A stretch of DNA of 64,000 nucleotides from Auanema rhodensis (taxonomy: Eukaryota > Nematoda > Chromadorea > Rhabditida > Rhabditidae): contig OZ059896.1 in NCBI GenBank assembly GCA_964057225.1, positions 4,402,001-4,466,000 on the forward strand, written 5' to 3'. Shown here in pieces: positions 50,504-63,879 of the stretch. The notes under the pieces were generated by a model. The model searched no databases. It saw only the letters and a list, made by a program, of their open reading frames with translations, and had not been told where the DNA came from. The position numbers and the translations under genes are program-made. Positions within the stretch are counted from its first letter, which is position 1. Each line of letters starts with the position of its first letter.

Positions 50504-51207
50504 AAAGTTCACGTAAATTTCAAAGTCATGGTTACCATGAACCAATATCAATAAAAATTTGTTTTTAGACTAATATGGACATGGGGAATCTAATTTTGAA
50601 AATCGCATCTCTTTATCTTTCACGTGAAGCGAGTTACATACCAAGTGCACATCACGTGTACATTTAATTAGCATAAATTAAAGTTCACGTAAATTTCAAA
50701 GTCATGGTTACCATGAACCAATATCAATAAAAATTTGTTTTTAGACTAATATGGACATGGGGAATCTAATTTTGAAAACCGCATCTCTTTATCTTTCACG
50801 TGAAGCGAGTTACATACCTAGTGCACATCACGTGTACATTTAATTAGCATAAATTAAAGTTCACGTAAATTTCAAAGTCATGGTTACCATGAACCAATAT
50901 CAATAAAAATTTGTTTTTAGACTAATATGGACATGGGGAATCTAATTATGAAAACCGCATCTCTTTATCTTTCACGTGAAGCGAGTTACATACCAAGTGC
51001 ACATCACGTGTACATTTAATTAGCATAAATTAAAGTTCACGTAAATTTCAAAGTCATGGTTACCATGAACCAATATCAATAAAAATTTGTTTTTAGACTA
51101 ATATGGACATGGGGAATCTAATTATGAAAACCGCATCTCTTTATCTTTCACGTGAAGCGAGTTACATACCAAGTGCACATCACGTGTACATTTAATTAGC
51201 ATAAATT
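49448..51207. repeat. 10-monomer tandem duplication, copy 1 (1,760 bp)
   Basis: The order is T79C+G82A, T79A+A120+A148G, G81A, A75+A150, C63+T72+A145, A65+T140, C100T, T140, T93A, T93A. All ten types recur without interruption from 51208. Confidence 0.9.
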
Positions 51208-52967
51208 AAAGTTCACGTAAATTTCAAAGTCATGGTTACCATGCACCAATATCAATAAAAATTTGTTTTTAGACTAATATGGACACGGAGAATCTAATTT
51301 TGAAAACCGCATCTCTTTATCTTTCACGTGAAGCGAGTTACATACCAAGTGCACATCACGTGTACATTTAATTAGCATAAATTAAAGTTCACGTAAATTT
51401 CAAAGTCATGGTTACCATGCACCAATATCAATAAAAATTTGTTTTTAGACTAATATGGACAAGGGGAATCTAATTTTGAAAACCGCATCTCTTTATCTTT
51501 CAAGTGAAGCGAGTTACATACCAAGTGCACGTCACGTGTACATTTAATTAGCATAAATTAAAGTTCACGTAAATTTCAAAGTCATGGTTACCATGCACCA
51601 ATATCAATAAAAATTTGTTTTTAGACTAATATGGACATGAGGAATCTAATTTTGAAAACCGCATCTCTTTATCTTTCACGTGAAGCGAGTTACATACCAA
51701 GTGCACATCACGTGTACATTTAATTAGCATAAATTAAAGTTCACGTAAATTTCAAAGTCATGGTTACCATGCACCAATATCAATAAAAATTTGTTTTTAG
51801 ACTAATATGAACATGGGGAATCTAATTTTGAAAACCGCATCTCTTTATCTTTCACGTGAAGCGAGTTACATACCAAGTGCACATAACGTGTACATTTAAT
51901 TAGCATAAATTAAAGTTCACGTAAATTTCAAAGTCATGGTTACCATGAACCAATATCAATAAAAATTTGTTTTCAGACTAATTTGGACATGGGGAATCTA
52001 TTTTTGAAAACCGCATCTCTTTATCTTTCAAGTGAAGCGAGTTACATACCAAGTGAACATCACGTGTACATTTAATTAGCATAAATTAAAGTTCACGTAA
52101 ATTTCAAAGTCATGGTTACCATGAACCAATATCAATAAAAATTTGTTTTTAAACTAATATGGACATGGGGAATCTAATTTTGAAAACCGCATCTCTTTAT
52201 CTTTCACGTGAAGCGAGTTACATACCTAGTGCACATCACGTGTACATTTAATTAGCATAAATTAAAGTTCACGTAAATTTCAAAGTCATGGTTACCATGA
52301 ACCAATATCAATAAAAATTTGTTTTTAGACTAATATGGACATGGGGAATCTAATTTTGAAAATCGCATCTCTTTATCTTTCACGTGAAGCGAGTTACATA
52401 CCAAGTGCACATCACGTGTACATTTAATTAGCATAAATTAAAGTTCACGTAAATTTCAAAGTCATGGTTACCATGAACCAATATCAATAAAAATTTGTTT
52501 TTAGACTAATATGGACATGGGGAATCTAATTTTGAAAACCGCATCTCTTTATCTTTCACGTGAAGCGAGTTACATACCTAGTGCACATCACGTGTACATT
52601 TAATTAGCATAAATTAAAGTTCACGTAAATTTCAAAGTCATGGTTACCATGAACCAATATCAATAAAAATTTGTTTTTAGACTAATATGGACATGGGGAA
52701 TCTAATTATGAAAACCGCATCTCTTTATCTTTCACGTGAAGCGAGTTACATACCAAGTGCACATCACGTGTACATTTAATTAGCATAAATTAAAGTTCAC
52801 GTAAATTTCAAAGTCATGGTTACCATGAACCAATATCAATAAAAATTTGTTTTTAGACTAATATGGACATGGGGAATCTAATTATGAAAACCGCATCTCT
52901 TTATCTTTCACGTGAAGCGAGTTACATACCAAGTGCACATCACGTGTACATTTAATTAGCATAAATT
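51208..52967. repeat. 10-monomer tandem duplication, copy 2 (1,760 bp)
   Basis: It matches 49448-51207 in every diagnostic variant. The only difference I noticed is a private A90T (CTATTTTTG) near 52001. The very low divergence suggests one of the most recent events in the window, or very active gene conversion. Confidence 0.9.
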
Positions 52968-54551
52968 AAAGTTCACGTAAATTTCAAAGTCATGGTTACC
53001 ATGCACCAATATTAATAAAAATTTGTTTTTAGACTAATATGGACATGGGGAATCTAATTTTGAAAACCGCATCTCTTTATCTTTCACGTGAAGCGAGTTA
53101 CATACCAAGTGCACATCACGTGTACATTTAATTAGCATAAATTAAAGTTCACGTAAATTTCAAAGTCATGGTTACCATGAACCAATATCAATAAAAATTT
53201 GTTTTTAGACTAATATGGACATGGGGAATCTAATTTTGAAAACAGCATCTCTTTATCTTTCACGTGAAGCGAGTTACATACCAAGTGCACATCACGTGTA
53301 CATTTAATTAGCATAAATTAAAGTTCACGTAAATTTCAAAGTCATGGTTACCATGCACCAATATCAATAAAAATTTGTTTTTAGACTAATATGGACACGG
53401 AGAATCTAATTTTGAAAACCGCATCTCTTTATCTTTCACGTGAAGCGAGTTACATACCAAGTGCACATCACGTGTACATTTAATTAGCATAAATTAAAGT
53501 TCACGTAAATTTCAAAGTCATGGTTACCATGCACCAATATCAATAAAAATTTGTTTTTAGACTAATATGGACATGGGGAATCTAATTTTGAAAACCGCAT
53601 CTCTTTATCTTTCAAGTGAAGCGAGTTACATACCAAGTGCACATCACGTGTACATTTAATTAGCATAAATTAAAGTTCACGTAAATTTCAAAGTCATGGT
53701 TACCATGCACCAATATCAATAAAAATTTGTTTTTAGACTAATATGGACACGGAGAATCTAATTTTGAAAACCGCATCTCTTTATCTTTCACGTGAAGCGA
53801 GTTACATACCAAGTGCACATCACGTGTACATTTAATTAGCATAAATTAAAGTTCACGTAAATTTCAAAGTCATGGTTACCATGCACCAATATCAATAAAA
53901 ATTTGTTTTTAGACTAATATGGACAAGGGGAATCTAATTTTGAAAACCGCATCTCTTTATCTTTCAAGTGAAGCGAGTTACATACCAAGTGCACATCACG
54001 TGTACATTTAATTAGCATAAATTAAAGTTCACGTAAATTTCAAAGTCATGGTTACCATGCACCAATATCAATAAAAATTTGTTTTTAGACTAATATGGAC
54101 ATGAGGAATCTAATTTTGAAAACCGCATCTCTTTATCTTTCACGTGAAGCGAGTTACATACCAAGTGCACATCACGTGTACATTTAATTAGCATAAATTA
54201 AAGTTCACGTAAATTTCAAAGTCATGGTTACCATGCACCAATATCAATAAAAATTTGTTTTTAGACTAATATGAACATGGGGAATCTAATTTTGAAAACC
54301 GCATCTCTTTATCTTTCACGTGAAGCGAGTTACATACCAAGTGCACATAACGTGTACATTTAATTAGCATAAATTAAAGTTCACGTAAATTTCAAAGTCA
54401 TGGTTACCATGAACCAATATCAATAAAAATTTGTTTTCAGACTAATTTGGACATGGGGAATCTAATTTTGAAAACCGCATCTCTTTATCTTTCACGTGAA
54501 GCGAGTTACATACCAAGTGCACATCACGTGTACATTTAATTAGCATAAATT
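52968..54551. repeat. Nine-monomer segment closing the marker-rich domain
   Basis: The order is C37+T46, C101A, T79C+G82A, A120, T79C+G82A, T79A+A120, G81A, A75+A150, C63+T72. It gives the uninterrupted version of 45928-46983. The last C63+T72 monomer (54376) lacks A120 and A145, unlike its counterparts, so it is probably another exchange product or an ancestral form. Confidence 0.7.
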
Positions 54552-54903
54552 AAAGTTCACGTAAATTTCAAAGTCATGGTTACCATGAACCAATATCAAT
54601 AAAAATTTGTTTTTAGACTAATATGGACATGGGGAATCTAATTTTGAAAACCGCATCTCTTTATCTTTCACGTGAAGCGAGTTACATACCAAGTGCACAT
54701 CACGTGTACATTTAATTAGCATAAAGTAAAGTTCACGTAAATTTCAAAGTCATGGTTACCATGCACCAATATCAATAAAAATTTGTTTTTAGACTAATAT
54801 GGACATGGGGAATCTAATTTTGAAAATCGCATCTCTTTATCTTTCACGTGAAGCGAGTTACATACCAAGTGCACATCACGTGTACATTTAATTAGCATAA
54901 ATT
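54552..54903. repeat. T175G and C100T monomers, entry to right domain
   Basis: The monomer at 54552 is the first with T175G (54726) since 18657. It is followed by C37+C100T as in the left HOR domain. The same pair occurs at 63528-63879. Confidence 0.7.
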
Positions 54904-57367
54904 AAAGTTCACGTAAATTTCAAAGTCATGGTTACCATGAACCAATATCAATAAAAATTTGTTTTTAGACTAATATGGACATGGGGAATCTAATTTTGAA
55001 AACCGCATCTCTTTATCTTTCACGTGAAGCGAGTTACATACCAAGTGCACATCACGTGTACATTTAATTAGCATAAATTAAAGTTCACGTAAATTTCAAA
55101 GTCATGGTTACCATGCACCAATATTAATAAAAATTTGTTTTTAGACTAATATGGACATGGGGAATCTAATTTTGAAAACCGCATCTCTTTATCTTTCACG
55201 TGAAGCGAGTTACATACCAAGTGCACATCACGTGTACATTTAATTAGCATAAATTAAAGTTCACGTAAATTTCAAAGTCATGGTTACCATGAACCAATAT
55301 CAATAAAAATTTGTTTTTAGACTAATATGGACATGGGGAATCTAATTTTGAAAACCGCATCTCTTTATCTTTCACGTGAAGCGAGTTACATACCAAGTGC
55401 ACATCACGTGTACATTTAATTAGCATAAATTAAAGTTCACGTAAATTTCAAAGTCATGGTTACCATGAACCAATATCAATAAAAATTTGTTTTTAGACTA
55501 ATTTGGACATGGGGAATCTAATTTTGAAAACCGCATCTCTTTATCTTTCAAGTGAAGCGAGTTACATACCAAGTGCACATCACGTGTACATTTAATTAGC
55601 ATAAATTAAAGTTCACGTAAATTTCAAAGTCATGGTTACCATGAACCAATATCAATAAAAATTTGTTTTTAGACTAATATGGACATGGGGAATCTAATTT
55701 TGAAAACCGCATCTCTTTATCTTTCACGTGAAGCGAGTTACATACCAAGTGCACATCACGTGTACATTTAATTAGCATAAATTAAAGTTCACGTAAATTT
55801 CAAAGTCATGGTTACCATGAACCAATATCAATAAAAATTTGTTTTTAGACTAATATGGACATGGGGAATCTAATTTTGAAAATCGCATCTCTTTATCTTT
55901 CACGTGAAGCGAGTTACATACCAAGTGCACATCACGTGTACATTTAATTAGCATAAATTAAAGTTCACGTAAATTTCAAAGTCATGGTTACCATGAACCA
56001 ATATCAATAAAAATTTGTTTTCAGACTAATTTGGACATGGGGAATCTAATTTTGAAAACCGCATCTCTTTATCTTTCAAGTGAAGCGAGTTACATACCAA
56101 GTGCACATCACGTGTACATTTAATTAGCATAAATTAAAGTTCACGTAAATTTCAAAGTCATGGTTACCATGAACCAATATCAATAAAAATTTGTTTTTAA
56201 ACTAATATGGACATGGGGAATCTAATTTTGAAAACCGCATCTCTTTATCTTTCACGTGAAGCGAGTTACATACCAAGTGCACATCACGTGTACATTTAAT
56301 TAGCATAAAGTAAAGTTCACGTAAATTTCAAAGTCATGGTTACCATGCACCAATATCAATAAAAATTTGTTTTTAGACTAATATGGACATGGAGAATCTA
56401 ATTCTGAAAATCGCATCTCTTTATCTTTCATGTGAAGCGAGTTACATACCAAGTGCACATCACGTGTACATTTAATTAGCATAAATTAAAGTTCACGTAA
56501 ATTTCAAAGTCATGGTTACCATGCACCAATATCAATAAAAATTTGTTTTTAGACTAATATGAACATGGGGAATCTAATTTTGAAAACCGCATCTCTTTAT
56601 CTTTCACGTGAAGCGAGTTACATACCAAGTGCACATCACGTGTACACTTAATTAGCATAAATTAAAGTTCACGTAAATTTCAAAGTCATGGTTACCATGC
56701 ACCAATATCAATAAAAATTTGTTTTTAGACTAATATGAACATGGGGAATCTAATTCTGAAAATCGCATCTCTTTATCTTTCATGTGAAGCGAGTTACATA
56801 CCAAGTGCACATCACGTGTACATTTAATTAGCATAAATTAAAGTTCACGTAAATTTCAAAGTCATGGTTACCATGAACCAATATCAATAAAAATTTGTTT
56901 TTAGACTAATATGGACATGGGGAATCTAATTTTGAAAACCGCATCTCTTTATCTTTCACGTGAAGCGAGTTACATACCAAGTGCACATCACGTGTACATT
57001 TAATTAGCATAAATTAAAGTTCACGTAAATTTCAAAGTCATGGTTACCATGCACCAATATTAATAAAAATTTGTTTTTAGACTAATATGGACATGGGGAA
57101 TCTAATTTTGAAAACCGCATCTCTTTATCTTTCAAGTGAAGCGAGTTACATACCAAGTGCACATCACGTGTACACTTAATTAGCATAAATTAAAGTTCAC
57201 GTAAATTTCAAAGTCATGGTTACCATGCACCAATTTCAATAAAAATTTGTTTTTTGACTAATATGAACATGGGGAATCTAATTTTGAAAACCGCATCTCT
57301 TTATCTTTCACGTGAAGCGAGTTACATACCAAGTGCACATAACGTGTACATTTAATTAGCATAAATT
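54904..57367. repeat. 14-monomer HOR copy 1 (2,464 bp)
   Basis: The order is consensus, C37+T46, consensus, T72+A120, consensus, C100T, C63+T72+A120, A65+T175G, then C37 types with T93C+C100T+C120T, A75+C160, consensus, C37+T46+A120+C160, and a T44+T64 type (GTTTTTTGAC). The first nine types recur 2,464 bp later. The markers C63 (56022 and 58486), T175G (56310 and 58774) and T64 (57255 and 59719) are all at that spacing. Confidence 0.82.
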
Positions 57368-59831
57368 AAAGTTCACGTAAATTTCAAAGTCATGGTTACC
57401 ATGAACCAATATCAATAAAAATTTGTTTTTAGACTAATATGGACATGGGGAATCTAATTTTGAAAACCGCATCTCTTTATCTTTCACGTGAAGCGAGTTA
57501 CATACCAAGTGCACATCACGTGTACATTTAATTAGCATAAATTAAAGTTCACGTAAATTTCAAAGTCATGGTTACCATGCACCAATATTAATAAAAATTT
57601 GTTTTTAGACTAATATGGACATGGGGAATCTAATTTTGAAAACCGCATCTCTTTATCTTTCACGTGAAGCGAGTTACATACCAAGTGCACATCACGTGTA
57701 CATTTAATTAGCATAAATTAAAGTTCACGTAAATTTCAAAGTCATGGTTACCATGAACCAATATCAATAAAAATTTGTTTTTAGACTAATATGGACATGG
57801 GGAATATAATTTTGAAAACCGCATCTCTTTATCTTTCACGTGAAGCGAGTTACATACCAAGTGCACATCACGTGTACATTTAATTAGCATAAATTAAAGT
57901 TCACGTAAATTTCAAAGTCATGGTTACCATGAACCAATATCAATAAAAATTTGTTTTTAGACTAATTTGGACATGGGGAATCTAATTTTGAAAACCGCAT
58001 CTCTTTATCTTTCAAGTGAAGCGAGTTACATACCAAGTGCACATCACGTGTACATTTAATTAGCATAAATTAAAGTTCACGTAAATTTCAAAGTCATGGT
58101 TACCATGAACCAATATCAATAAAAATTTGTTTTTAGACTAATATGGACATGGGGAATCTAATTTTGAAAACCGCATCTCTTTATCTTTCACGTGAAGCGA
58201 GTTACATACCAAGTGCACATCACGTGTACATTTAATTAGCATAAATTAAAGTTCACGTAAATTTCAAAGTCATGGTTACCATGAACCAATATCAATAAAA
58301 ATTTGTTTTTAGACTAATATGGACATGGGGAATCTAATTTTGAAAATCGCATCTCTTTATCTTTCACGTGAAGCGAGTTACATACCAAGTGCACATCACG
58401 TGTACATTTAATTAGCATAAATTAAAGTTCACGTAAATTTCAAAGTCATGGTTACCATGAACCAATATCAATAAAAATTTGTTTTCAGACTAATTTGGAC
58501 ATGGGGAATCTAATTTTGAAAACCGCATCTCTTTATCTTTCAAGTGAAGCGAGTTACATACCAAGTGCACATCACGTGTACATTTAATTAGCATAAATTA
58601 AAGTTCACGTAAATTTCAAAGTCATGGTTACCATGAACCAATATCAATAAAAATTTGTTTTTAAACTAATATGGACATGGGGAATCTAATTTTGAAAACC
58701 GCATCTCTTTATCTTTCACGTGAAGCGAGTTACATACCAAGTGCACATCACGTGTACATTTAATTAGCATAAAGTAAAGTTCACGTAAATTTCAAAGTCA
58801 TGGTTACCATGCACCAATATCAATAAAAATTTGTTTTTAGACTAATATGGACATGGGGAATCTAATTCTGAAAATCGCATCTCTTTATCTTTCATGTGAA
58901 GCGAGTTACATACCAAGTGCACATCACGTGTACATTTAATTAGCATAAATTAAAGTTCACGTAAATTTCAAAGTCATGGTTACCATGAACCAATATCAAT
59001 AAAAATTTGTTTTTAGACTAATATGGACATGGGGAATCTAATTTTGAAAACCGCATCTCTTTATCTTTCACGTGAAGCGAGTTACATACCAAGTGCACAT
59101 CACGTGTACATTTAATTAGCATAAATTAAAGTTCACGTAAATTTCAAAGTCATGGTTACCATGCACCAATATCAATAAAAATTTGTTTTTAGACTAATAT
59201 GAACATGGGGAATCTAATTTTGAAAACCGCATCTCTTTATCTTTCACGTGAAGCGAGTTACATACCAAGTGCACATCACGTGTACACTTAATTAGCATAA
59301 ATTAAAGTTCACGTAAATTTCAAAGTCATGGTTACCATGCACCAATATCAATAAAAATTTGTTTTTAGACTAATATGAACATGGGGAATCTAATTTTGAA
59401 AACCGCATCTCTTTATCTTTCACGTGAAGCGAGTTACATACCAAGTGCACATCACGTGTACACTTAATTAGCATAAATTAAAGTTCACGTAAATTTCAAA
59501 GTCATGGTTACCATGCACCAATATTAATAAAAATTTGTTTTTAGACTAATATGGACATGGGGAATCTAATTTTGAAAACCGCATCTCTTTATCTTTCAAG
59601 TGAAGCGAGTTACATACCAAGTGCACATCACGTGTACACTTAATTAGCATAAATTAAAGTTCACGTAAATTTCAAAGTCATGGTTACCATGCACCAATTT
59701 CAATAAAAATTTGTTTTTTGACTAATATGAACATGGGGAATCTAATTTTGAAAACCGCATCTCTTTATCTTTCACGTGAAGCGAGTTACATACCAAGTGC
59801 ACATCACGTGTACACTTAATTAGCATAAATT
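57368..59831. repeat. 14-monomer HOR copy 2, diverged in its right part
   Basis: The first nine monomers (57368-58951) match copy 1. The tenth to twelfth do not line up (consensus, A75+C160, A75+C160 here), but the thirteenth and fourteenth (59480, 59656) again match 57016 and 57192. A local rearrangement inside the unit is likely. A private C87A (AATATAAT) is near 57806. Confidence 0.75.
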
Positions 59832-60183
59832 AAAGTTCACGTAAATTTCAAAGTCATGGTTACCATGCACCAATATCAATAAAAATTTGTTTTTAGACTA
59901 ATATGAACATGGGGAATCTAATTTTGAAAACCGCATCTCTTTATCTTTCACGTGAAGCGAGTTACATACCAAGTGCACATCACGTGTACATTTAATTAGC
60001 ATAAATTAAAGTTCACGTAAATTTCAAAGTCATGGTTACCATGCACCAATATTAATAAAAATTTGTTTTTAGACTAATATGGACATGGGGAATCTAATTT
60101 TGAAAACCGCATCTCTTTATCTTTCAAGTGAAGCGAGTTACATACCAAGTGCACATCACGTGTACACTTAATTAGCATAAATT
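59832..60183. repeat. Two monomers linking the 14- and 8-monomer HORs
   Basis: A C37+A75 monomer, then a C37+T46+A120+C160 monomer like 59480. With the next T64 monomer at 60184 they repeat a three-monomer order seen at 59304-59831 with 528-bp spacing. Confidence 0.65.
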
Positions 60184-61591
60184 AAAGTTCACGTAAATTT
60201 CAAAGTCATGGTTACCATGCACCAATTTCAATAAAAATTTGTTTTTTGACTAATATGAACATGGGGAATCTAATTTTGAAAACCGCATCTCTTTATCTTT
60301 CACGTGAAGCGAGTTACATACCAAGTGCACATAACGTGTACATTTAATTAGCATAAATTAAAGTTCACGTAAATTTCAAAGTCATGGTTACCATGCACCA
60401 ATATCAATAAAAATTTGTTTTTAGACTAATATGGACATGGAGAATTTAATTTTGAAAACCGCATCTCTTTATCTTTCACGTGAAGCGAGTTACATACCAA
60501 GTGCACATCACGTGTACATTTAATTAGCATAAAGTAAAGTTCACGTAAATTTCAAAGTCATGGTTACCATGCACCAATATCAATAAAAAATTGTTTTTAG
60601 ACTAATATGGACATGGGGAATCTAATTTTGAAAACCGCATCTCTTTATCTTTCACGTGAAGCGAGTTACATACCAAGTGCACATCACGTGTACATTTAAT
60701 TAGCATAAATTAAAGTTCACGTAAATTTCAAAGTCATGGTTACCATGCACCAATATTAATAAAAATCTGTTTTTAGACTAATATGGACATGGGGAATCTA
60801 ATTTTGAAAACCGCATCTCTTTATCTTTCACGTGAAGCGAGTTACATACCAAGTGCACATCACGTGTACACTTAATTAGCATAAATTAAAGTTCACGTAA
60901 ATTTCAAAGTCATGGTTACCATGCACCAATTTCAATAAAAATTTGTTTTTTGACTAATATGAACATGGGGAATCTAATTTTGAAAACCGCATCTCTTTAT
61001 CTTTCACGTGAAGCGAGTTACATACCAAGTGCACATCACGTGTACACTTAATTAGCATAAATTAAAGTTCACGTAAATTTCAAAGTCATGGTTACCATGC
61101 ACCAATATCAATAAAAATTTGTTTTTAGACTAATATGAACATGGGGAATCTAATTCTGAAAATCGCATCTCTTTATCTTTCATGTGAAGCGAGTTACATA
61201 CCAAGTGCACATCACGTGTACATTTAATTAGCATAAATTAAAGTTCACGTAAATTTCAAAGTCATGGTTACCATGAACCAATATCAATAAAAATTTGTTT
61301 TTAGACTAATATGGACATGGGGAATCTAATTTTGAAAACCGCATCTCTTTATCTTTCACGTGAAGCGAGTTACATACCAAGTGCACATCACGTGTACATT
61401 TAATTAGCATAAATTAAAGTTCACGTAAATTTCAAAGTCATGGTTACCATGCACCAATATTAATAAAAATTTGTTTTTAGACTAATATGGACATGGGGAA
61501 TCTAATTTTGAAAACCGCATCTCTTTATCTTTCAAGTGAAGCGAGTTACATACCAAGTGCACATCACGTGTACACTTAATTAGCATAAATT
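60184..61591. repeat. 8-monomer HOR copy 1 (1,408 bp)
   Basis: The order is T64+A150, A82+T87+T175G, T55A (AAAAAATTG), C37+T46+C160, T64, T93C+C100T+C120T, consensus, C37+T46+A120+C160. The markers T87 (60446), T120 (61183) and T175G (60534) all recur 1,408 bp downstream. A private T57C (AAAATCTG) occurs near 60767. Confidence 0.85.
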
Positions 61592-62999
61592 AAAGTTCAC
61601 GTAAATTTCAAAGTCATGGTTACCATGCACCAATTTCAATAAAAATTTGTTTTTTGACTAATATGAACATGGGGAATCTAATTTTGAAAACCGCATCTCT
61701 TTATCTTTCACGTGAAGCGAGTTACATACCAAGTGCACATAACGTGTACATTTAATTAGCATAAATTAAAGTTCACGTAAATTTCAAAGTCATGGTTACC
61801 ATGCACCAATATCAACAAAAATTTGTTTTTAGACTAATATGGACATGGAGAATTTAATTTTGAAAACCGCATCTCTTTATCTTTCACGTGAAGCGAGTTA
61901 CATACCAAGTGCACATCACGTGTACATTTAATTAGCATAAAGTAAAGTTCACGTAAATTTCAAAGTCATGGTTACCATGCACCAATATCAATAAAAAATT
62001 GTTTTTAGACTAATATGGACATGGGGAATCTAATTTTGAAAACCGCATCTCTTTATCTTTCACGTGAAGCGAGTTACATACCAAGTGCACATCACGTGTA
62101 CATTTAATTAGCATAAATTAAAGTTCACGTAAATTTCAAAGTCATGGTTACCATGCACCAATATTAATAAAAATTTGTTTTTAGACTAATATGGACATGG
62201 GGAATCTAATTTTGAAAACCGCATCTCTTTATCTTTCAAGTGAAGCGAGTTACATACCAAGTGCACATCACGTGTACACTTAATTAGCATAAATTAAAGT
62301 TCACGTAAATTTCAAAGTCATGGTTACCATGCACCAATATCAATAAAAATTTGTTTTTAGACTAATATGAACATGGGGAATCTAATTTTGAAAACCGCAT
62401 CTCTTTATCTTTCACGTGAAGCGAGTTACATACCAAGTGCACATCACGTGTACACTTAATTAGCATAAATTAAAGTTCACGTAAATTTCAAAGTCATGGT
62501 TACCATGCACCAATATCAATAAAAATTTGTTTTTAGACTAATATGAACATGGGGAATCTAATTCTGAAAATCGCATCTCTTTATCTTTCATGTGAAGCGA
62601 GTTACATACCAAGTGCACATCACGTGTACATTTAATTAGCATAAATTAAAGTTCACGTAAATTTCAAAGTCATGGTTACCATGAACCAATATCAATAAAA
62701 ACTTGTTTTTAGACTAATATGGACATGGGGAATCTAATTTTGAAAACCGCATCTCTTTATCTTTCACGTGAAGCGAGTTACATACCAAGTGCACATCACG
62801 TGTACATTTAATTAGCATAAATTAAAGTTCACGTAAATTTCAAAGTCATGGTTACCATGCACCAATATTAATAAAAATTTGTTTTTAGACTAATATGGAC
62901 ATGGGGAATCTAATTTTGAAAACCGCATCTCTTTATCTTTCACGTGAAGCGAGTTACATACCAAGTGCACATCACGTGTACATTTAATTAGCATAAATT
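61592..62999. repeat. 8-monomer HOR copy 2 (1,408 bp)
   Basis: It matches 60184-61591 type by type except at the fifth monomer (62296), which is an A75+C160 type instead of T64. A private T49C lies near 61816. The T87+T175G and T55A monomers are shared only by these two copies. Confidence 0.83.
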
Positions 63000-63879
63000 A
63001 AAGTTCACGTAAATTTCAAAGTCATGGTTACCATGAACCAATATCAATAAAAATTTGTTTTTAGACTAATATGGACATGGGGAATCTAATTTTGAAAACC
63101 GCATCTCTTTATCTTTCACGTGAAGCGAGTTACATACCAAGTGCACATCACGTGTACATTTAATTAGCATAAATTAAAGTTCACGTAAATTTCAAAGTCA
63201 TGGTTACCATGCACCAATATCAATAAAAATTTGTTTTTAGACTAATATGGACACGGAGAATCTAATTTTGAAAACCGCATCTCTTTATCTTTCACGTGAA
63301 GCGAGTTACATACCAAGTGCACATCACGTGTACATTTAATTAGCATAAATTAAAGTTCACGTAAATTTCAAAGTCATGGTTACCATGCACCAATATCAAT
63401 AAAAATTTGTTTTCAGACTAATTTGGACATGGGGAATCTAATTTTGAAAACCGCATCTCTTTATCTTTCACGTGAAGCGAGTTACATACCAAGTGCACAT
63501 CACGTGTACATTTAATTAGCATAAATTAAAGTTCACGTAAATTTCAAAGTCATGGTTACCATGAACCAATATCAATAAAAATTTGTTTTTAGACTAATAT
63601 GGACATGGGGAATCTAATTTTGAAAACCGCATCTCTTTATCTTTCACGTGAAGCGAGTTACATACCAAGTGCACATCACGTGTACATTTAATTAGCATAA
63701 AGTAAAGTTCACGTAAATTTCAAAGTCATGGTTACCATGCACCAATATCAATAAAAATTTGTTTTTAGACTAATATGGACATGGGGAATCTAATTTTGAA
63801 AATCGCATCTCTTTATCTTTCACGTGAAGCGAGTTACATACCAAGTGCACATCACGTGTACATTTAATTAGCATAAATT
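63000..63879. repeat. Five-monomer tail re-entering a known order
   Basis: Consensus, T79C+G82A (63176), C37+C63+T72 (63352), T175G (63528), C37+C100T (63704). The last three parallel 54376-54903 at 8,976-bp offset (51 monomers), suggesting that the 54.4-63 kb block may itself be repeated beyond the window. Confidence 0.68.

Noticed and set aside
48040-52967. Assembly artefact as the cause of the near-exact duplications
   Set aside because: It cannot be excluded from sequence alone. However, private single-base differences between copies (for example A90T near 52001 and A140 versus T140) argue for true copies.
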